From assembly GCF_012489685.1 (NCBI RefSeq), contig NC_080046.1:59076195-59140194 (forward strand): DNA of 64,000 nt, written 5' to 3'. This stretch comes from Lotus japonicus. Lineage: Eukaryota > Streptophyta > Magnoliopsida > Fabales > Fabaceae. Under the pieces are notes generated by a model. That model did not search any database, had not been told where the DNA came from, and worked only from the letters and a program-made list of their open reading frames with translations. Below are positions 42,035 through 53,346 of this stretch, piece by piece. Every line of letters starts with the position of its first letter. The first letter of the stretch is position 1. Position numbers and translations under genes: made by a program.

Positions 42035-44181
42035 CCCCCTCTCAAACTGATGGGTGAGGAAGTCACTCCAAGTTTGTCTCTAAGTATATTAAACCGTGTA
42101 TGAGTCAAGGCCTTGGTGAGACAGTCAGCAATTTGGTCTGCAGATGGAACATATGCTACAACAACCTTATCTTGTAGTACTTGATCTCTGATGTAGTGCA
42201 CATCAATTTCAATGTGCTTTGATCGAGCATTCATGACTGGATTTGAAGCTAATGCCTTGGCACTCAAGTTATCACACCACAATATTGGTTTCCTTGGCAG
42301 AGGAAGTTTTAATTCATCAAGGAGTGAACGAGTCCATGCTATTTCAGCAGCTAAATTAGCCAAGGCCCTATATTCTGACTCTGTGCTGGATCTTGAGACC
42401 ACTCTCTGCTTTCTTGAGGACCAAGAAACAAGTGTCTCACCAAGAAAGACACATTGACCTGCCATAGACTTTCGATCATCCACACTAGTGGCCCAGTCTG
42501 CATCTGAGAATCCAGCTAAGTCTAGATCAGTAGAGGGTTTAATGTGTAGGCAATGGTGGATGGTGCCTTGAAGATACCTCAAAATTCTCTTTATTCCCTG
42601 CCAGTGATCTAAAGTAGGAGAACTCTTGAATTGACTAAGCTTGTTGACAGAAAAGGCAATGTCAGGTCTTGTGTTTGTCAAGTACTGCAATGCCCCTATG
42701 GCCTGTCTAAACACAGTTGGATCTTTTAGTTTCTCCCCTTCAGTTATAAACTGCCTGCCAGTTATGATAGGAGTTGGACACGATGATGAGCTTTCCATCT
42801 TGAATTTTCTTAGCAAATCCTTTATGTACTTTGATTGCTTTAAGTACATGCCACCTGCATCTCTGTGAACCTCTATGCCCAAGAAGTAATGTAAGTGACC
42901 AAGGTCCTTTAGGGAGAACACGATGTTGAGTTGTTTGATAAACGCCTCTAAGAACTTGGTGTTATTCCCTGTCACAATTATATCATCTACATATATGAGA
43001 AGGAAGGTGATATGATCTGTACCTCTTAGAGTGAAGAGTGAGGAGTCACTTTTTGTGTTTTGAAACCCCCAGCTCAACAAAGCATTTTTGAGACTGTCAA
43101 ACCAAGCTCTTGGAGCCTGTTTAAGTCCATAGATTGCTTTAGATAATTTGCAGACATGATTAGGTTTAGTTGGGTCTACAAAGCCTTCTGGTTGATTCAT
43201 AAACACAGTTTCCTTTAGATAACCATTGAGGAAAGCATTGTTTATGTCTAGTTGCTTGATTTCCCAATTGAGGTGCACTGCAATTGCGAGTATAATTCTG
43301 ATTGTGCTGGCCTTGACAACAGGGCTGAAGGTTTCTTCATAGTCTAATCCAGCTGTTTGTTGAAACCCTTTTGCAACTAGTCTTGCCTTTCTCCTTTCAA
43401 TTGTGCCATCTGCTTTGTTCTTGGTTTTGAAAACCCACTTGGAGTCAATGATTCTCTCTTGGCCTTCACATGGTACTAATGTCCAAGTCTGATTTGTCAT
43501 AAGTGCTTGAAACTCCTTGTGCATGGCTTCTTTCCATTGCGGTCTTGTGAGAGCTTCTTTTGCATTTTCTGGTTCCCTTTCTTCTGTGCAATTTTCAACT
43601 AATCCAATATATGGTAGCTTTGGCCTATGGATTCCATCTTTGCTCCTGGTGCGCATCCAGTGAGTGTTGTTACTTGTGCCTGCCACAGTAGGGTCGGTGT
43701 TTGTATTCGGTTCAGCAGGTACAGTGACATTATTCTGAACTGATACAATGTCATTATTCTGAGCTTGCTCACTGGCAACATGTCTTGTGTTGATGTTGTC
43801 TTCAGAGCTCTCTGTTGGTTCTTGTTCAATATTTGAGTTATTGTCAGCTGGAACAACTTCTTCTCTAAGCGGAGTACCTGCAGCATGCAAAGGAAACTGG
43901 AAAGATGAACTTTCTGTTAGTGTTTTTAGAGGAGTTCTTGTATTTAGAAAGCCATCATGGAATGGGAAATTATCTTCATTGAAGACTACATGTCTTGAAA
44001 TGAAGATTCTTCCATGAGAATTGACACACTTATACCCTTTGTGAGAGTTGCTATAGCCCAAGAACACACATCTAGTTGTGTGGAACTGAAGCTTGTGTTG
44101 ATTATAGGGCTTGAGACAAGGGTAGCAGGCACATCCAAAAGGTTTCAAGTAGTTGTAGTCAGGTTCTTTTTTATGTAGCAA
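42022..44181 (-). pseudogene. Copia pol part 2: reverse transcriptase and RNase H
   Basis: Open frame of 719 codons. It begins in the integrase C-terminal region (LKPFGCACYPCLKPY). The reverse transcriptase follows, from WTLVPCEGQERIIDSKWVFK through INNAFLNGYL to the catalytic YVDD at LIYVDDIIVTGN. RNase H comes last, with FSDADWA, SRSSTESEYRA and CDNLSAKALA. All catalytic motifs look intact. The frame is the downstream half of the original polyprotein and is separated from the upstream half only by the duplication at 44251-44270. The internal Met used as its first codon is not a natural start. Confidence 0.9.
42035..42044 (-). promoter_or_regulatory. polypurine tract of the Copia element
   Basis: Minus strand TTTGAGAGGGGG directly abuts the 3' LTR, the position where plus-strand DNA synthesis is primed. 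Confidence 0.8.
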
Positions 44182-44221
44182 TGAGTAAGGGCTTTCATTT
44201 TGGGTGACTAGTGAGGGAAGC

Positions 44222-46132
44222 CTATTGATGAGGTAAGCTGCAGTAGAGAATGCTTCCCACTGCTTCCCACCAGTAATTTAGGGGCATTTTGGCTTGTGCC
44301 AATAAAGTCAACCCAAGTTCTGCGATGTGCCTGTGTTTTCTTTCAGCTCTACCATTTTGTTGTGATGTATATGGGCATGACATTCTGAATTGTATTCCTG
44401 TTTCTATGGCATGCTTCTGAACAGCTTTATATTCACCACCACCATCACACTGAATTGTCTTAATCCTCTTGTTGAACTGATTTTCTACCATATTTTTGAA
44501 CTGAATGAAGACATGTGCAGTATCTGATTTTTGTTTTAAGGGATAAATCCATGTAAATCTGGTGAAATCATCAATGAAATGAACATAATATTTAAAACCA
44601 GATGATGATATTATTGGCGCAGGACGCCATACATCAGTGTGAACCAACTCAAGGATTTCCTGAGCATGAGAGGAAGATGATTTAAAAGGTAAAGAGTTCA
44701 TCTTGCCATACTGACAAGCCTCACAAAAGCTAAAATGATCACTAGATGGTAGTTTCACATTACAGCTTTTTAAGACTTTGTCTAAGACCTTATTATTAGG
44801 GTGACCAAGTTTCCTATGCCAGCTCTCCTTAACAGATACATAAGCACATGAGTCCCTTTCAATTCCTGGAAGCTGATACAAGCCATTCTTAAGTGTCCTT
44901 TTTAGAACTGCCTTCCCGGTTAGCTTGTCCTTCACAAAGCAAGAATTCGCATCAAACTCAACAATAATTTTATTATCAGCAGCCAGTTTAGACACACTCA
45001 ATAGGTTTTTGGTAATATTAGGCACATATAAAATATCATGTAATTTGAGTGAATTTAGTTTTGAGGAACCTGTTCCAACAATCTTTAATTTTTCACCATT
45101 TCCAACCACTAGAGAATTCTTACCATGATGTTCAGTCAGATCTTGAATTTTATCAGTTTGGTGTGACACGTGATTGCTTGCACCACTATCAAAGTACCAA
45201 TCATAGTCTTGATCTGAGTTTTGAGAAGCTAGGAAGGCATTGTGAGCTCCTTGCTTGTCACTATCTGCTGAATGATTAGAGTTTGAGTAGGCTTTATCAA
45301 ACCTGTAGTAGCAGTGCATTGCTGTGTGTCCAATCTTGTTGCAAACCTGGCATGTTGGCTTGGATGTTCTGCCTCTTCCTCTGCCTCCTCTCCAACCTCT
45401 GAAATTGGAACCTCTCCAGCTACTGTTTGAATTGAACTTGTTGCCTTTGTAGTCAGTTTTGTTAGCAAAATTTGCTGTTGCATTGAGGGTTAGGTTGGTG
45501 AGGCTGTTTAGTTGCTCAATTCTATTTTCAAAGGCTAGCAATTGAGCTTGTAGATCAATCCAACTGAGTGTAGTTTGATCAGATAATTTGACAACTACAG
45601 GATTATATTCAGAATCCAAACCATTTAGAGTCTGAATGATTAGATCCGAATTTGAAATTGGATTGCCTGCAAGTTTGAGCTTATCAGCTAGATTCTTCAT
45701 TTTGATCAGGTAATCTTCCATTTTCATTCCTCCTTTTCTGGTGCTATGGAACTCAGATTTGAGATAAATGATTCGTGATCTTGTGTGAGCACCAACTAGA
45801 CTTTGAGCTTCATCCCAAAGCTGTTTTGAGGTTTCACAGTGCAATAACTGTGTTGCTATGTCAGCAGTCATTGAGTTCATCAACCAACCAAGGAGTTGTT
45901 GATCATATGCTTGCCAATCTTCAAAGTCAGGATTTGACTTTTTGCTTGAATCTGCAGCAGTGATGAATTCTTCAGGGCACTCCTTTTTCCCTAACATGTA
46001 ACCATCGAGCCTGGCACCTTTGATTATAGGTAACACAAGTGATTTCCATAGTGGATAGTTGTCTCTGTCCAGCTTGACAGAAACAGTGGATGGAAGGTCA
46101 TTTTTGTGGTTTGAATTGGCAGCGGATGACAT
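44222..46132 (-). pseudogene. Copia gag, protease and integrase N-part
   Basis: Open frame of 636 codons starting 48 bases inside the right LTR border. It carries a gag domain, a CCHC zinc knuckle near residue 265 (CQVCNKIGHTAMHC), an aspartic protease (DWYFDSGASNHV), the integrase zinc-binding region (WHRKLGHP, CEACQYGK) and integrase acidic residues in VHTDVW, FIDDF and IQCDGGGEY. The last dozen residues are out of frame because of the 10-bp duplication. Confidence 0.9.
44251..44270. repeat. 10-bp tandem duplication that breaks the Copia frame
   Basis: TGCTTCCCAC is present twice in direct succession inside the integrase coding region. Ten bases are not a multiple of three, so the polyprotein frame is lost here. 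Confidence 0.9.
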
Positions 46133-46167
46133 GGTTATTTTGGATCAAGAGCCTTCAAGACTTATGT

Positions 46168-46179
46168 GCTCTGGTACCA
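46168..46179 (-). promoter_or_regulatory. primer binding site (initiator Met tRNA)
   Basis: Minus strand TGGTACCAGAGC directly follows the 5' LTR and differs by one base from the TGGTATCAGAGC complement of plant initiator tRNA-Met used by many Copia elements. Confidence 0.85.
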
Positions 46180-46449
46180 AGTTAAAAAGTATATTGATAT
46201 GGAATTAGTTGATGATTTCCATTGATGAATACATGAGCATATATACAACAATGACCAGCTAATGTCATTCCTATAATCATGCTGGTCTTCAATGAAATAT
46301 TCCTGTAGTAATTACATTTGACTAATACTATTGATTACAATGAATCACAATTATATGAATAGCATAATTATAGGGATTGATGGTTGGTCAAATGTTCAAC
46401 ATAACTGCTAGCATGATTTATGTATAGTAACAGATTTCATTCTCTAACT
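46180..46449 (-). repeat. 5' LTR of the Copia element
   Basis: 270 bases, matching the other LTR except at four positions. It ends exactly at the AACAT target duplication on the right. Confidence 0.9.
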
Positions 46450-46454
46450 AACAT

Positions 46455-48078
46455 TACAAATCATTTGAGACACCCCTACATGATCAAGACACAAGTGACA
46501 TCATGGAGCAAGCCAGCAACAGAGAGTACAGTGTGGAAGCAGAGCATGCTTGCTCAGAGGCTGTAGCCTGTAGATATCAAATAATCAAATTGAAACCATA
46601 TGTTGGAAGCCCACCAATTCTCTTTGATCAAATGGTTTTTAATAATTTGTGTGCTTGGTACTGTTTTTTTCTGTATCAAAAAATTGAAGTTTCAAGTGCA
46701 TTTTTTTTGTCTTGAACAATGTACCAATTTCTACATGTGTGCTTATGTACGGTAATACTATTATGAGTGACAAGATTTTGTCTTCAAATATCTAATGCAA
46801 TTGCATACTTCTAAGTGATAAGTGATAACTTGAATCTTCTATAGCTCAGGTTATGTTGGATAATGTGGCACATACAAATGTTTATTTCTGTGTGGCACAT
46901 ACTAAGATGTCTCTCTAAAATGAAAGAATTTACGACATTTTCAGTGATGCAAAATAAATGTACATGTTCCTCCATATTGGGCTTCAAAAGATGACGATCC
47001 TTATCTTTTTGAAAGCAAAGCTTTAACTTGACCAAAAAAAGCAAGGCTTTAAAGGTATGGGTGAGTTTGGACCCGTTTTAATGCAACTTGGAAGTCCATC
47101 TCCACCACTATCCGTCCACATTCAGCTTCATAAAGCCCAAAGCACGAAAAGCATTACAATAGATTATGTCATTTTTTCATAAAAAAAATTATGTCATTTT
47201 TTATTTATTTTTAAAATGGAGGAACTAGGCCCAATATATTTTGTCAATGATAGGGTGATTAGGTGTTGGTATTGGTATTAATTTTTTTTTGGTTACAGGG
47301 ATTAGTATTAATCCAAGAGTAGGCGATCAGAAAAATTTTACGCTCTCTATTAAATAATCTTTTATTAATAAGTTGAAATTCATGTAGAATCCACTAAAAA
47401 TATGATACCACTTTCAATTTAATAAGACTCACCGGGAGTGTAATGCGCCAGCGGACTTCCTTGCAAAATTGTGAGCACGTTCTTCGGGTGTCAACTTCAG
47501 CTTCTTGGACAAACCTCCCTGGGAAGTAGAGACCCTTGTCATAAGGGACCTTATGTTTACTCGTTAGCTTTGTTATTTTGTTAGTTTTTCGATGTAACAA
47601 AAAAAAATTAATAAGACTCACATCAATTTTAACCAATCAATTAGATAATGTTGAATAGAAATCGTTAAAAAAAGTGTTACTTGCACTCCAAGCCAGAGGA
47701 TTGAGGTGTGAAATTCACTTTTTTTTCTCATTTAACAGAACATACAACATCTCTTGGATTGATTTCTGCAAGGCCTTTCTGGAATATGCAGATTACTATC
47801 AAATGTTTCCATAACATGCAAAATGAAAACAAAATTCTGTTAAAAAGTCAAAATACTACAAAGCTAACATTTCTAAAATTAACCAAATAGCATCTAACCC
47901 CAAAATCTATTCTTGGCACATCCGATCTATGAACCCGGATTTCATGCACAAACCCCCTCCCCTCAAATACCCCACATTCCCCCGCCTCCATTCTCACGCG
48001 ACGCTCTCTCTTCCTCCTTCTCCTCCACCACCACCGTCCCGCTCGCTCCCCGGAGAAGAAGAAGGAAACAAAACAACA
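46455..48078. other. intergenic, Copia to PMEI
   Basis: AT-rich DNA with the truncated LINE at 47433-47607. The last 150 bases are CT/C-rich and should contain the PMEI leader. No other gene was recognised. Confidence 0.5.
47419..47621 (+). mobile_element. 5'-truncated LINE tail with 14-bp target duplication
   Basis: TTAATAAGACTCAC occurs at 47419-47432 and again at 47608-47621. Between them are 175 bases that read HRECNAPADFLAKL, the end of a LINE RNase H domain, followed by about 100 bases of untranslated tail and a short poly-A run. The exact duplication and the poly-A end mark a target-primed insertion truncated at its 5' end. Confidence 0.85.
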
Positions 48079-48714
48079 ATGGCTTCCACCAAAACCCTCA
48101 CGCTCCTCACCCTCCTCATTGCCACCACCCTCCTCGCCCCACCCACCGACGCCAAACCCCACGCGCCACGCACCCCTCAGGCGCGCGTCTGGTCCATCTG
48201 CAAACCCGCCACAAACCCTGTCCTCTGCTACAAAACCATCCTCCCCATCGTCCTCACCGGCAAATTCAACATCTACAAAACGCTCGAGATCGAGATCGCC
48301 GCCACCAAACTCCAGGTGGACAAAACCGCCGCCGCCATCAACAGCCTCATCGCCACTCCCGGAGTGTCCAAATCCATGGCCGATTCGCTCTCCGTTTGCA
48401 AGGAGCAGTACGATAACATGATCGATTCCATCTCCGAGACCGTCGCGCTTGTCGCCAAGCGCGACGTTAGCGAGGCGAAGTACAAATTCAGCGCCGTGAT
48501 ATCGTACCACCAGGCCTGCAATGATCAATTCGACGCCGGAACCTCGCCGATTACCAATGACGCGCAGGGCGTTTTCGACCTCGGTTCGAACAGCTTGGAC
48601 ATCATGCACGCCATTGAAGTTAGAGAGATGCGCCGCCGCGGAAACGCCGTTCCCGTTCCTTCTTTGGGTTCCGACGGTGGTCCGTGCAAGGGTGTTATCG
48701 GAATTTGTGGTTAA
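48079..48714 (+). CDS. PMEI-family pectin methylesterase/invertase inhibitor
   Basis: Secreted four-helix-bundle inhibitor that acts on pectin methylesterase or invertase in the cell wall. Single exon, 211 aa. The start ATGG follows AACAAACA-like sequence and gives a hydrophobic signal peptide (LTLLTLLIATTLLAPPTDA), so I prefer it to the in-frame ATG at 47929. The four diagnostic Cys are C41, C50, C107 and C147, with two extra Cys near the C-terminus (C203, C210). The blocks VCKEQYDNMIDSI and EAKYKFSAVISY are shared with the convergent paralogue at 51035-51688, with identical Cys spacing. The coding region is much richer in C than its surroundings. Target enzyme cannot be told from sequence. 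Confidence 0.9.
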   Translation: MASTKTLTLLTLLIATTLLAPPTDAKPHAPRTPQARVWSICKPATNPVLCYKTILPIVLTGKFNIYKTLEIEIAATKLQVDKTAAAINSLIATPGVSKSMADSLSVCKEQYDNMIDSISETVALVAKRDVSEAKYKFSAVISYHQACNDQFDAGTSPITNDAQGVFDLGSNSLDIMHAIEVREMRRRGNAVPVPSLGSDGGPCKGVIGICG

Positions 48715-51034
48715 CTTTGAATTCTGGTCACGCCATGCAATGTAACGAACATGAAGAGTGGGATTATATTTTCCATTTTTTTATTATTGATATATTATTA
48801 ATCATCTAATTATCTGACCATTAATTTGTATCATAGTTTTGCTTCCCCTTTTTGGATTCTCATGTGTGATTTGTGAATTGGGAGGAGATAGTGTTTCTTA
48901 TATATGTGATTGATTGGAAACAATCCATTTAAGATAACAACAAAATGACTTACAAATTTAGGTTGATGTATGTATTCAGCTTTTGATTTGTAATTCATTG
49001 TGTACTGCATAAGGATTAAAATTACTAGTAATCTGATCTAGAAATAAGATTATGAGAAAACAACATTGTTGTTATACCGCACGACGCGTTATACATGCAC
49101 GACTTACACACCAATTAAAATGAACCAATTAGCTGGATGCAAATGTAGTTGAGGAGAGAGAGAAGTTGATTTGTAAAACTAGAAAACACAAATTATGCGT
49201 TGTCCTGCCCATTTTGGTCGTGCCACACAACATTTCCCGTAAAAAAAAAGCACAATATAATATCAACACCTTTGTTTGGAAGGATATAAGTGTTCATAGG
49301 TTTGGTGAACTCTCCTCTCTTGGGTTATTTATAAATCCATTATTCCTTCTTGGGAATCTAACTCGTGCTAGCGGTGAATTCCTAAAAGCTCATTGTTTAT
49401 CTAATTACTCAAGTTTATAGGGACTAAAAGTGGTGCATACATTCGATCACCCATTGCAACTGAATTAATCTGTTAGAGTTTAAATCATATAGATGCATCA
49501 TTAAAAGAGTTTTCGCTCATGATAATATTGCTTAACCTTTTCCGATGTATCAAAAAAAAATAATATTGCTTAACCCTTTTCCAAAATTTCTCAAAGTTAT
49601 AATTAGAAAAATAATCAAGATCAGGAAAAAGAGATAAAGTCTCTTTTCTAGAAGAAGAAATACAAATTTCAATAGGGTAATCAAACTATTCGTACGGAAC
49701 AAGCCACAAGGAATGAAGGGTGACAAGTTTCAGCCTTTGCTTTTCCTTCACCTAGAAGTTGAAGTAGAATCGTTGAAAAAGGGAGATATATATTTTACCT
49801 AAGTGAAAAAAAAAACATTATAAAATGAGGACTAATGTGGAGAATTTGAATTATTAGATGCGACAACTAACATAATCCCCATTTTCAGAAGAAAAAAAAA
49901 AAGTCCTCAAATCAAAAGAGATATAATTCAAGCAATAAATCCCAAAATTCAAATGGTTAGAATTTAAGGGATTAAGACCATTCTAGAAGTTTCCAACCAA
50001 ATGATTACAACTTTCCCTTCGTTAAGAGGATTGGAAGTCTTAAAAGAGTTTAACCATAAAAAAAAGGTTGGAATTGTAATCGGTAAAACATTAACACTCC
50101 TAAAGAGCATGAATATTTAATTGATTTTATCTCGAGAGTGAGCTAAAAACGAATATCTACTCCGAACTGGGTCAACAACTTAATGAGATTATTTATCTCG
50201 AATTACTTGCATTACATATTGGACTATTTATTCTACTTATGACTCGCATATTTCATCTGACATAGATTTGTCAAACTTGACATTGCATTACATTACATCC
50301 CAAGTTAGGGGGCTCCTATTCTGGTCAACTCAGATGACAACCAAACCCAATATTGTACTCGAAGGCCAAAAAGAGTCACAACCAATTTGATGTCGTGTTG
50401 GCTGATCAGAGCAAACAAAACGAGATTTATCTCGTCCAATAAGTAGCCAAGTGTAACATAGTTGACATAATCATAAAACATTTAAAGGACGTTCAAGCAA
50501 AAATATAACTACTTAAACACTTCACTAAGACCTATCCCCTCAATCATAGGTCATGTAGTGCTCAATCACCAAATGAATGATTATGAGCTATTCACACTTC
50601 ATTTTTTTCCATCACTTTTTTATTCATTTTCTCTTCATGTCTTTCTCTTCATCTCTTATTACACCACTTATCATATCTTTCATTCCCTCTCTTTTATTTG
50701 TGTCTCTCTTAGCGTGAAAAAAACATTTTTCTATTTTTATAAAAGAGGACGCGAGAAAAAGGAGACATAAATTTTAATAATTTCTATTACACACATAGCT
50801 TTTTCTTATTAAAAAAAATCACACACAGTTACAAACTTAATAGTTAATAAGTTTGTGTATGGTGTGACTTAGAAAAAGAAAAGTCATATCATATATAAAT
50901 TACAAACTAGATTACATATAATACATCATGAACATACATTTTTTACTATACATACAACTCAACCGTTGCAAACATTGGCGGCGGTTGGCGGTTGAAAATA
51001 TGTACATAACAACTGAAGAACTTATGAATTGGTT
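48715..51034. other. intergenic between the two convergent PMEI genes
   Basis: 2.3 kb of AT-rich DNA containing both 3' flanks. I see no third gene and no clear transposon ends. TATCAAAAAAAAATAATATTGCTTAACC near 49548 repeats an adjacent 15-base motif. Confidence 0.5.
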
Positions 51035-51688
51035 CTATGACAGTGTTCCGATGATGTTGCTAAACGCAGAAGGAGTTGACTCCTCCACCGGAGCATCATG
51101 GTGAGGAAAAGCTTTTTCCAAATCTGCAATGATGTCCAAGCAGTTTCCTCCGAGCTGGAACACCTCATCAGAATCCGAAGCAATGGGAAAATCATCCAAC
51201 CCTTCAAACGCGTCCTTGCAAGAAGATTGAAACGAAATCACAGCACTGAACTTGAACTTCGCTTCGATCACATCCTTCCTCGCAATGGCATCAATGGTTT
51301 CTTTGATGGAATCCATGATGCTGTCATACTGCTCCTTGCACGTGTCGAGGGAGCCTTTCAGGGATTTGGAGATGTCGTGTTTTGCAAGCAACTCGCTGAT
51401 GATGGCGATGGTTTTCTTGGTTTGGTTTAAGGTGGCTTCGACTTCGATCTCGAGGGCTTTGAATGGGTCGAGGTTGTTGTGGAGGAAGTGGGGTTGGATG
51501 GTTTTGGCGCAGAGGGTGGGGTTGGTGGTTTTCTGGCAGAATGCTGAGAGGTCGGATCGGAGTTCTGATCGGAGGTCGTGGAGGTTGTGTTGGACGTTGT
51601 GGATGTTGTTGCGGGTCGAGGGCACCGCGTCAGCGAGAGAAATGAGAGATATGATGAGTAGACAAGTTTTTGCCGCGTGATAGTCCAT
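51035..51688 (-). CDS. PMEI-family inhibitor, paralogue of 48079-48714
   Basis: Single exon, 217 aa. The signal peptide is LLIISLISLADA. The conserved Cys are C51, C60, C117 and C157, with the same spacings (9, 57, 40) as the paralogue. C183 is extra. The core TCKEQYDSIMDSIKETIDAIARKDVIEAKFKFSAVISF matches the paralogue closely, while the N- and C-termini have diverged and the C-terminal Cys pair is absent. A (CA)n repeat lies in the leader (51709-51726 as GT on plus). The pair probably arose by local inverted duplication. Confidence 0.9.
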   Translation of the reverse strand: MDYHAAKTCLLIISLISLADAVPSTRNNIHNVQHNLHDLRSELRSDLSAFCQKTTNPTLCAKTIQPHFLHNNLDPFKALEIEVEATLNQTKKTIAIISELLAKHDISKSLKGSLDTCKEQYDSIMDSIKETIDAIARKDVIEAKFKFSAVISFQSSCKDAFEGLDDFPIASDSDEVFQLGGNCLDIIADLEKAFPHHDAPVEESTPSAFSNIIGTLS

Positions 51689-53346
51689 TGTCTCTTATAT
51701 GGGGGAATGTGTGTGTGTGTGTGTGTTTGTTTGATTGGGTGAAGATCAGAGACAAATGGAAAAGGAATAAGAAAAGTTGTAGGCTTTGAGTTTGAGATAA
51801 TGCCAACGAGATGAGGTTTTAGAAGTGATTGTCTTTGTGAGTGGACAACGGTTTTCAATGGAAAATATGCTCAAAACAGGACATGTTTGTGGACAAATTT
51901 AGAAAGGTAGCTAGTTATAGAATCTCTTCATTTTGAGTGGTTGGTGTTCCTGAGAAATTGGAGTTTACCACATATAACAAAGTGCTACAATGACAAGCAT
52001 TCCTCAAAAAGTAAATGGATAAGGAAATGTCAACTAAGAATAGCAAGAGAAGATTTTGAACATATTGAAAGGTATGTGTGAATAATAGAATGATTGAAAT
52101 GTGAGGATGAATTGAAAACCATGTCTGATGAGTGATGACTGTGTGAGGTTATTTAAGTCAAATAACTGAAATTTTTTATCCCCTGAAGGAAAAGGACAAC
52201 CACATTCACATGAATACATGATCATATGTAAATCTTCTTATATGAGTTATTCAAGCATAAGTGTTGGTCACTAATTAATTCATCTTCATATCATTGGTTT
52301 TAAAAGTAATTTCCTTTTCTGTAAAAAGTTTTACATGACCTGCAAACATATTCTGTCATATTTAGCTGCTGAAAAATTCTAATAATTGTGAATAGAATTT
52401 TGATAATTATACTTTAGTCACACCTCTAGAAGTTCTGATTTTTAAGATTGTGGCTACTACTAATTCAGTGATCCATTCAGATGCAACTTGGCAATGCTGT
52501 TTAAATCTGAGAAAATTCTGCATTATGATACATGTTCCTCTTGATTAAGCCAATGAAAGAATTGAATACCTGGATGGTTACCCTTTCCTAACCAAATTAG
52601 AGAGAACAAAACCAGTTTATGTCATGGGGAGTATGCTAGTAACCAATGTGCTGTATTTCATATTTGATAAGGATTCATTGTGGCTTCATTCTCTTGCAGA
52701 GGTTAGCAATCAGATATTGGAAGTCTATTGAGCAGAACAGATCCATGATCTCAAGGAACTGAAGGAAGTGGAGTAGAAGGAAGTGCAAGTGCTGGAAGGG
52801 GAACAAGAGAGGATGCAAAGGGTCCTGCTATGAATGAGGAGCAAGCTAGCGTTTGAAGCAAATATCATCTCACTCAAACCCTAAACAAACATCTTCAGAA
52901 AATTTTGAGGTACCACTAAGAGGAACAATGAGAGTGTTGAAATGGTTAGTGACATTACTGATCACAATTTGGACTTAGCAATTAGAGATTGTCTGAACTC
53001 TGAACAGTTGTCTCTAACTGCATCACACAAGTCTAGCTACTTTATACTTATGAATATATCTATCTACAAATTCCATGTTAATATACCAAATGAATGATTA
53101 TGCGGTCCTTGTGACCTTATTTACAGACCTTTGTGGTAATTGGTACGGAATATGACTGCAATCAAGGATTAAAAAGTATTACATTTGACACATACATATA
53201 AACTTGCTCCGAAGGATAACAATTAACAAAGAATCCTTATTAGCACTTTGCTGACCTGGATCATTTGTTGAAAGAAATACCTATTTTGCAACAATTTAAC
53301 CATTAAAGAGTATCTTGAGTCTTTTCCTGTCAGATATAGATTTGAT
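51689..53346. other. intergenic, PMEI promoter side to decarboxylase 3' end
   Basis: It contains the GT repeat at 51709-51726 and the presumed PMEI promoter. The rest is AT-rich. A G/A-rich stretch near 52740-52830 has no recognisable coding sense. Nothing else could be supported. Confidence 0.5.

Larger units (their letters stand above)
41765..46449 (-). mobile_element. Copia-type LTR retrotransposon, nearly complete
   Basis: 4685 bases flanked by the 5-bp target duplication AACAT (41760-41764 and 46450-46454). Two 270-base LTRs differ at four positions. The primer site next to the right LTR and the polypurine tract next to the left LTR show that the element reads on the minus strand. The order of domains is gag, protease, integrase, reverse transcriptase, RNase H, the Copia order. 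Coding is split into two open frames by a 10-bp tandem duplication, so this copy cannot make its normal polyprotein. Confidence 0.95.

Noticed and set aside
47929..48078. Longer N-terminus for the plus-strand PMEI gene
   Set aside because: The extra 50 residues are Pro/Ser-rich leader translation and would bury the clear signal peptide that starts at 48079.
47848..48609. 253-aa open frame antisense to the PMEI gene
   Set aside because: Shadow frame caused by the high GC coding strand. It has Gly/Glu/Arg composition and no homology.
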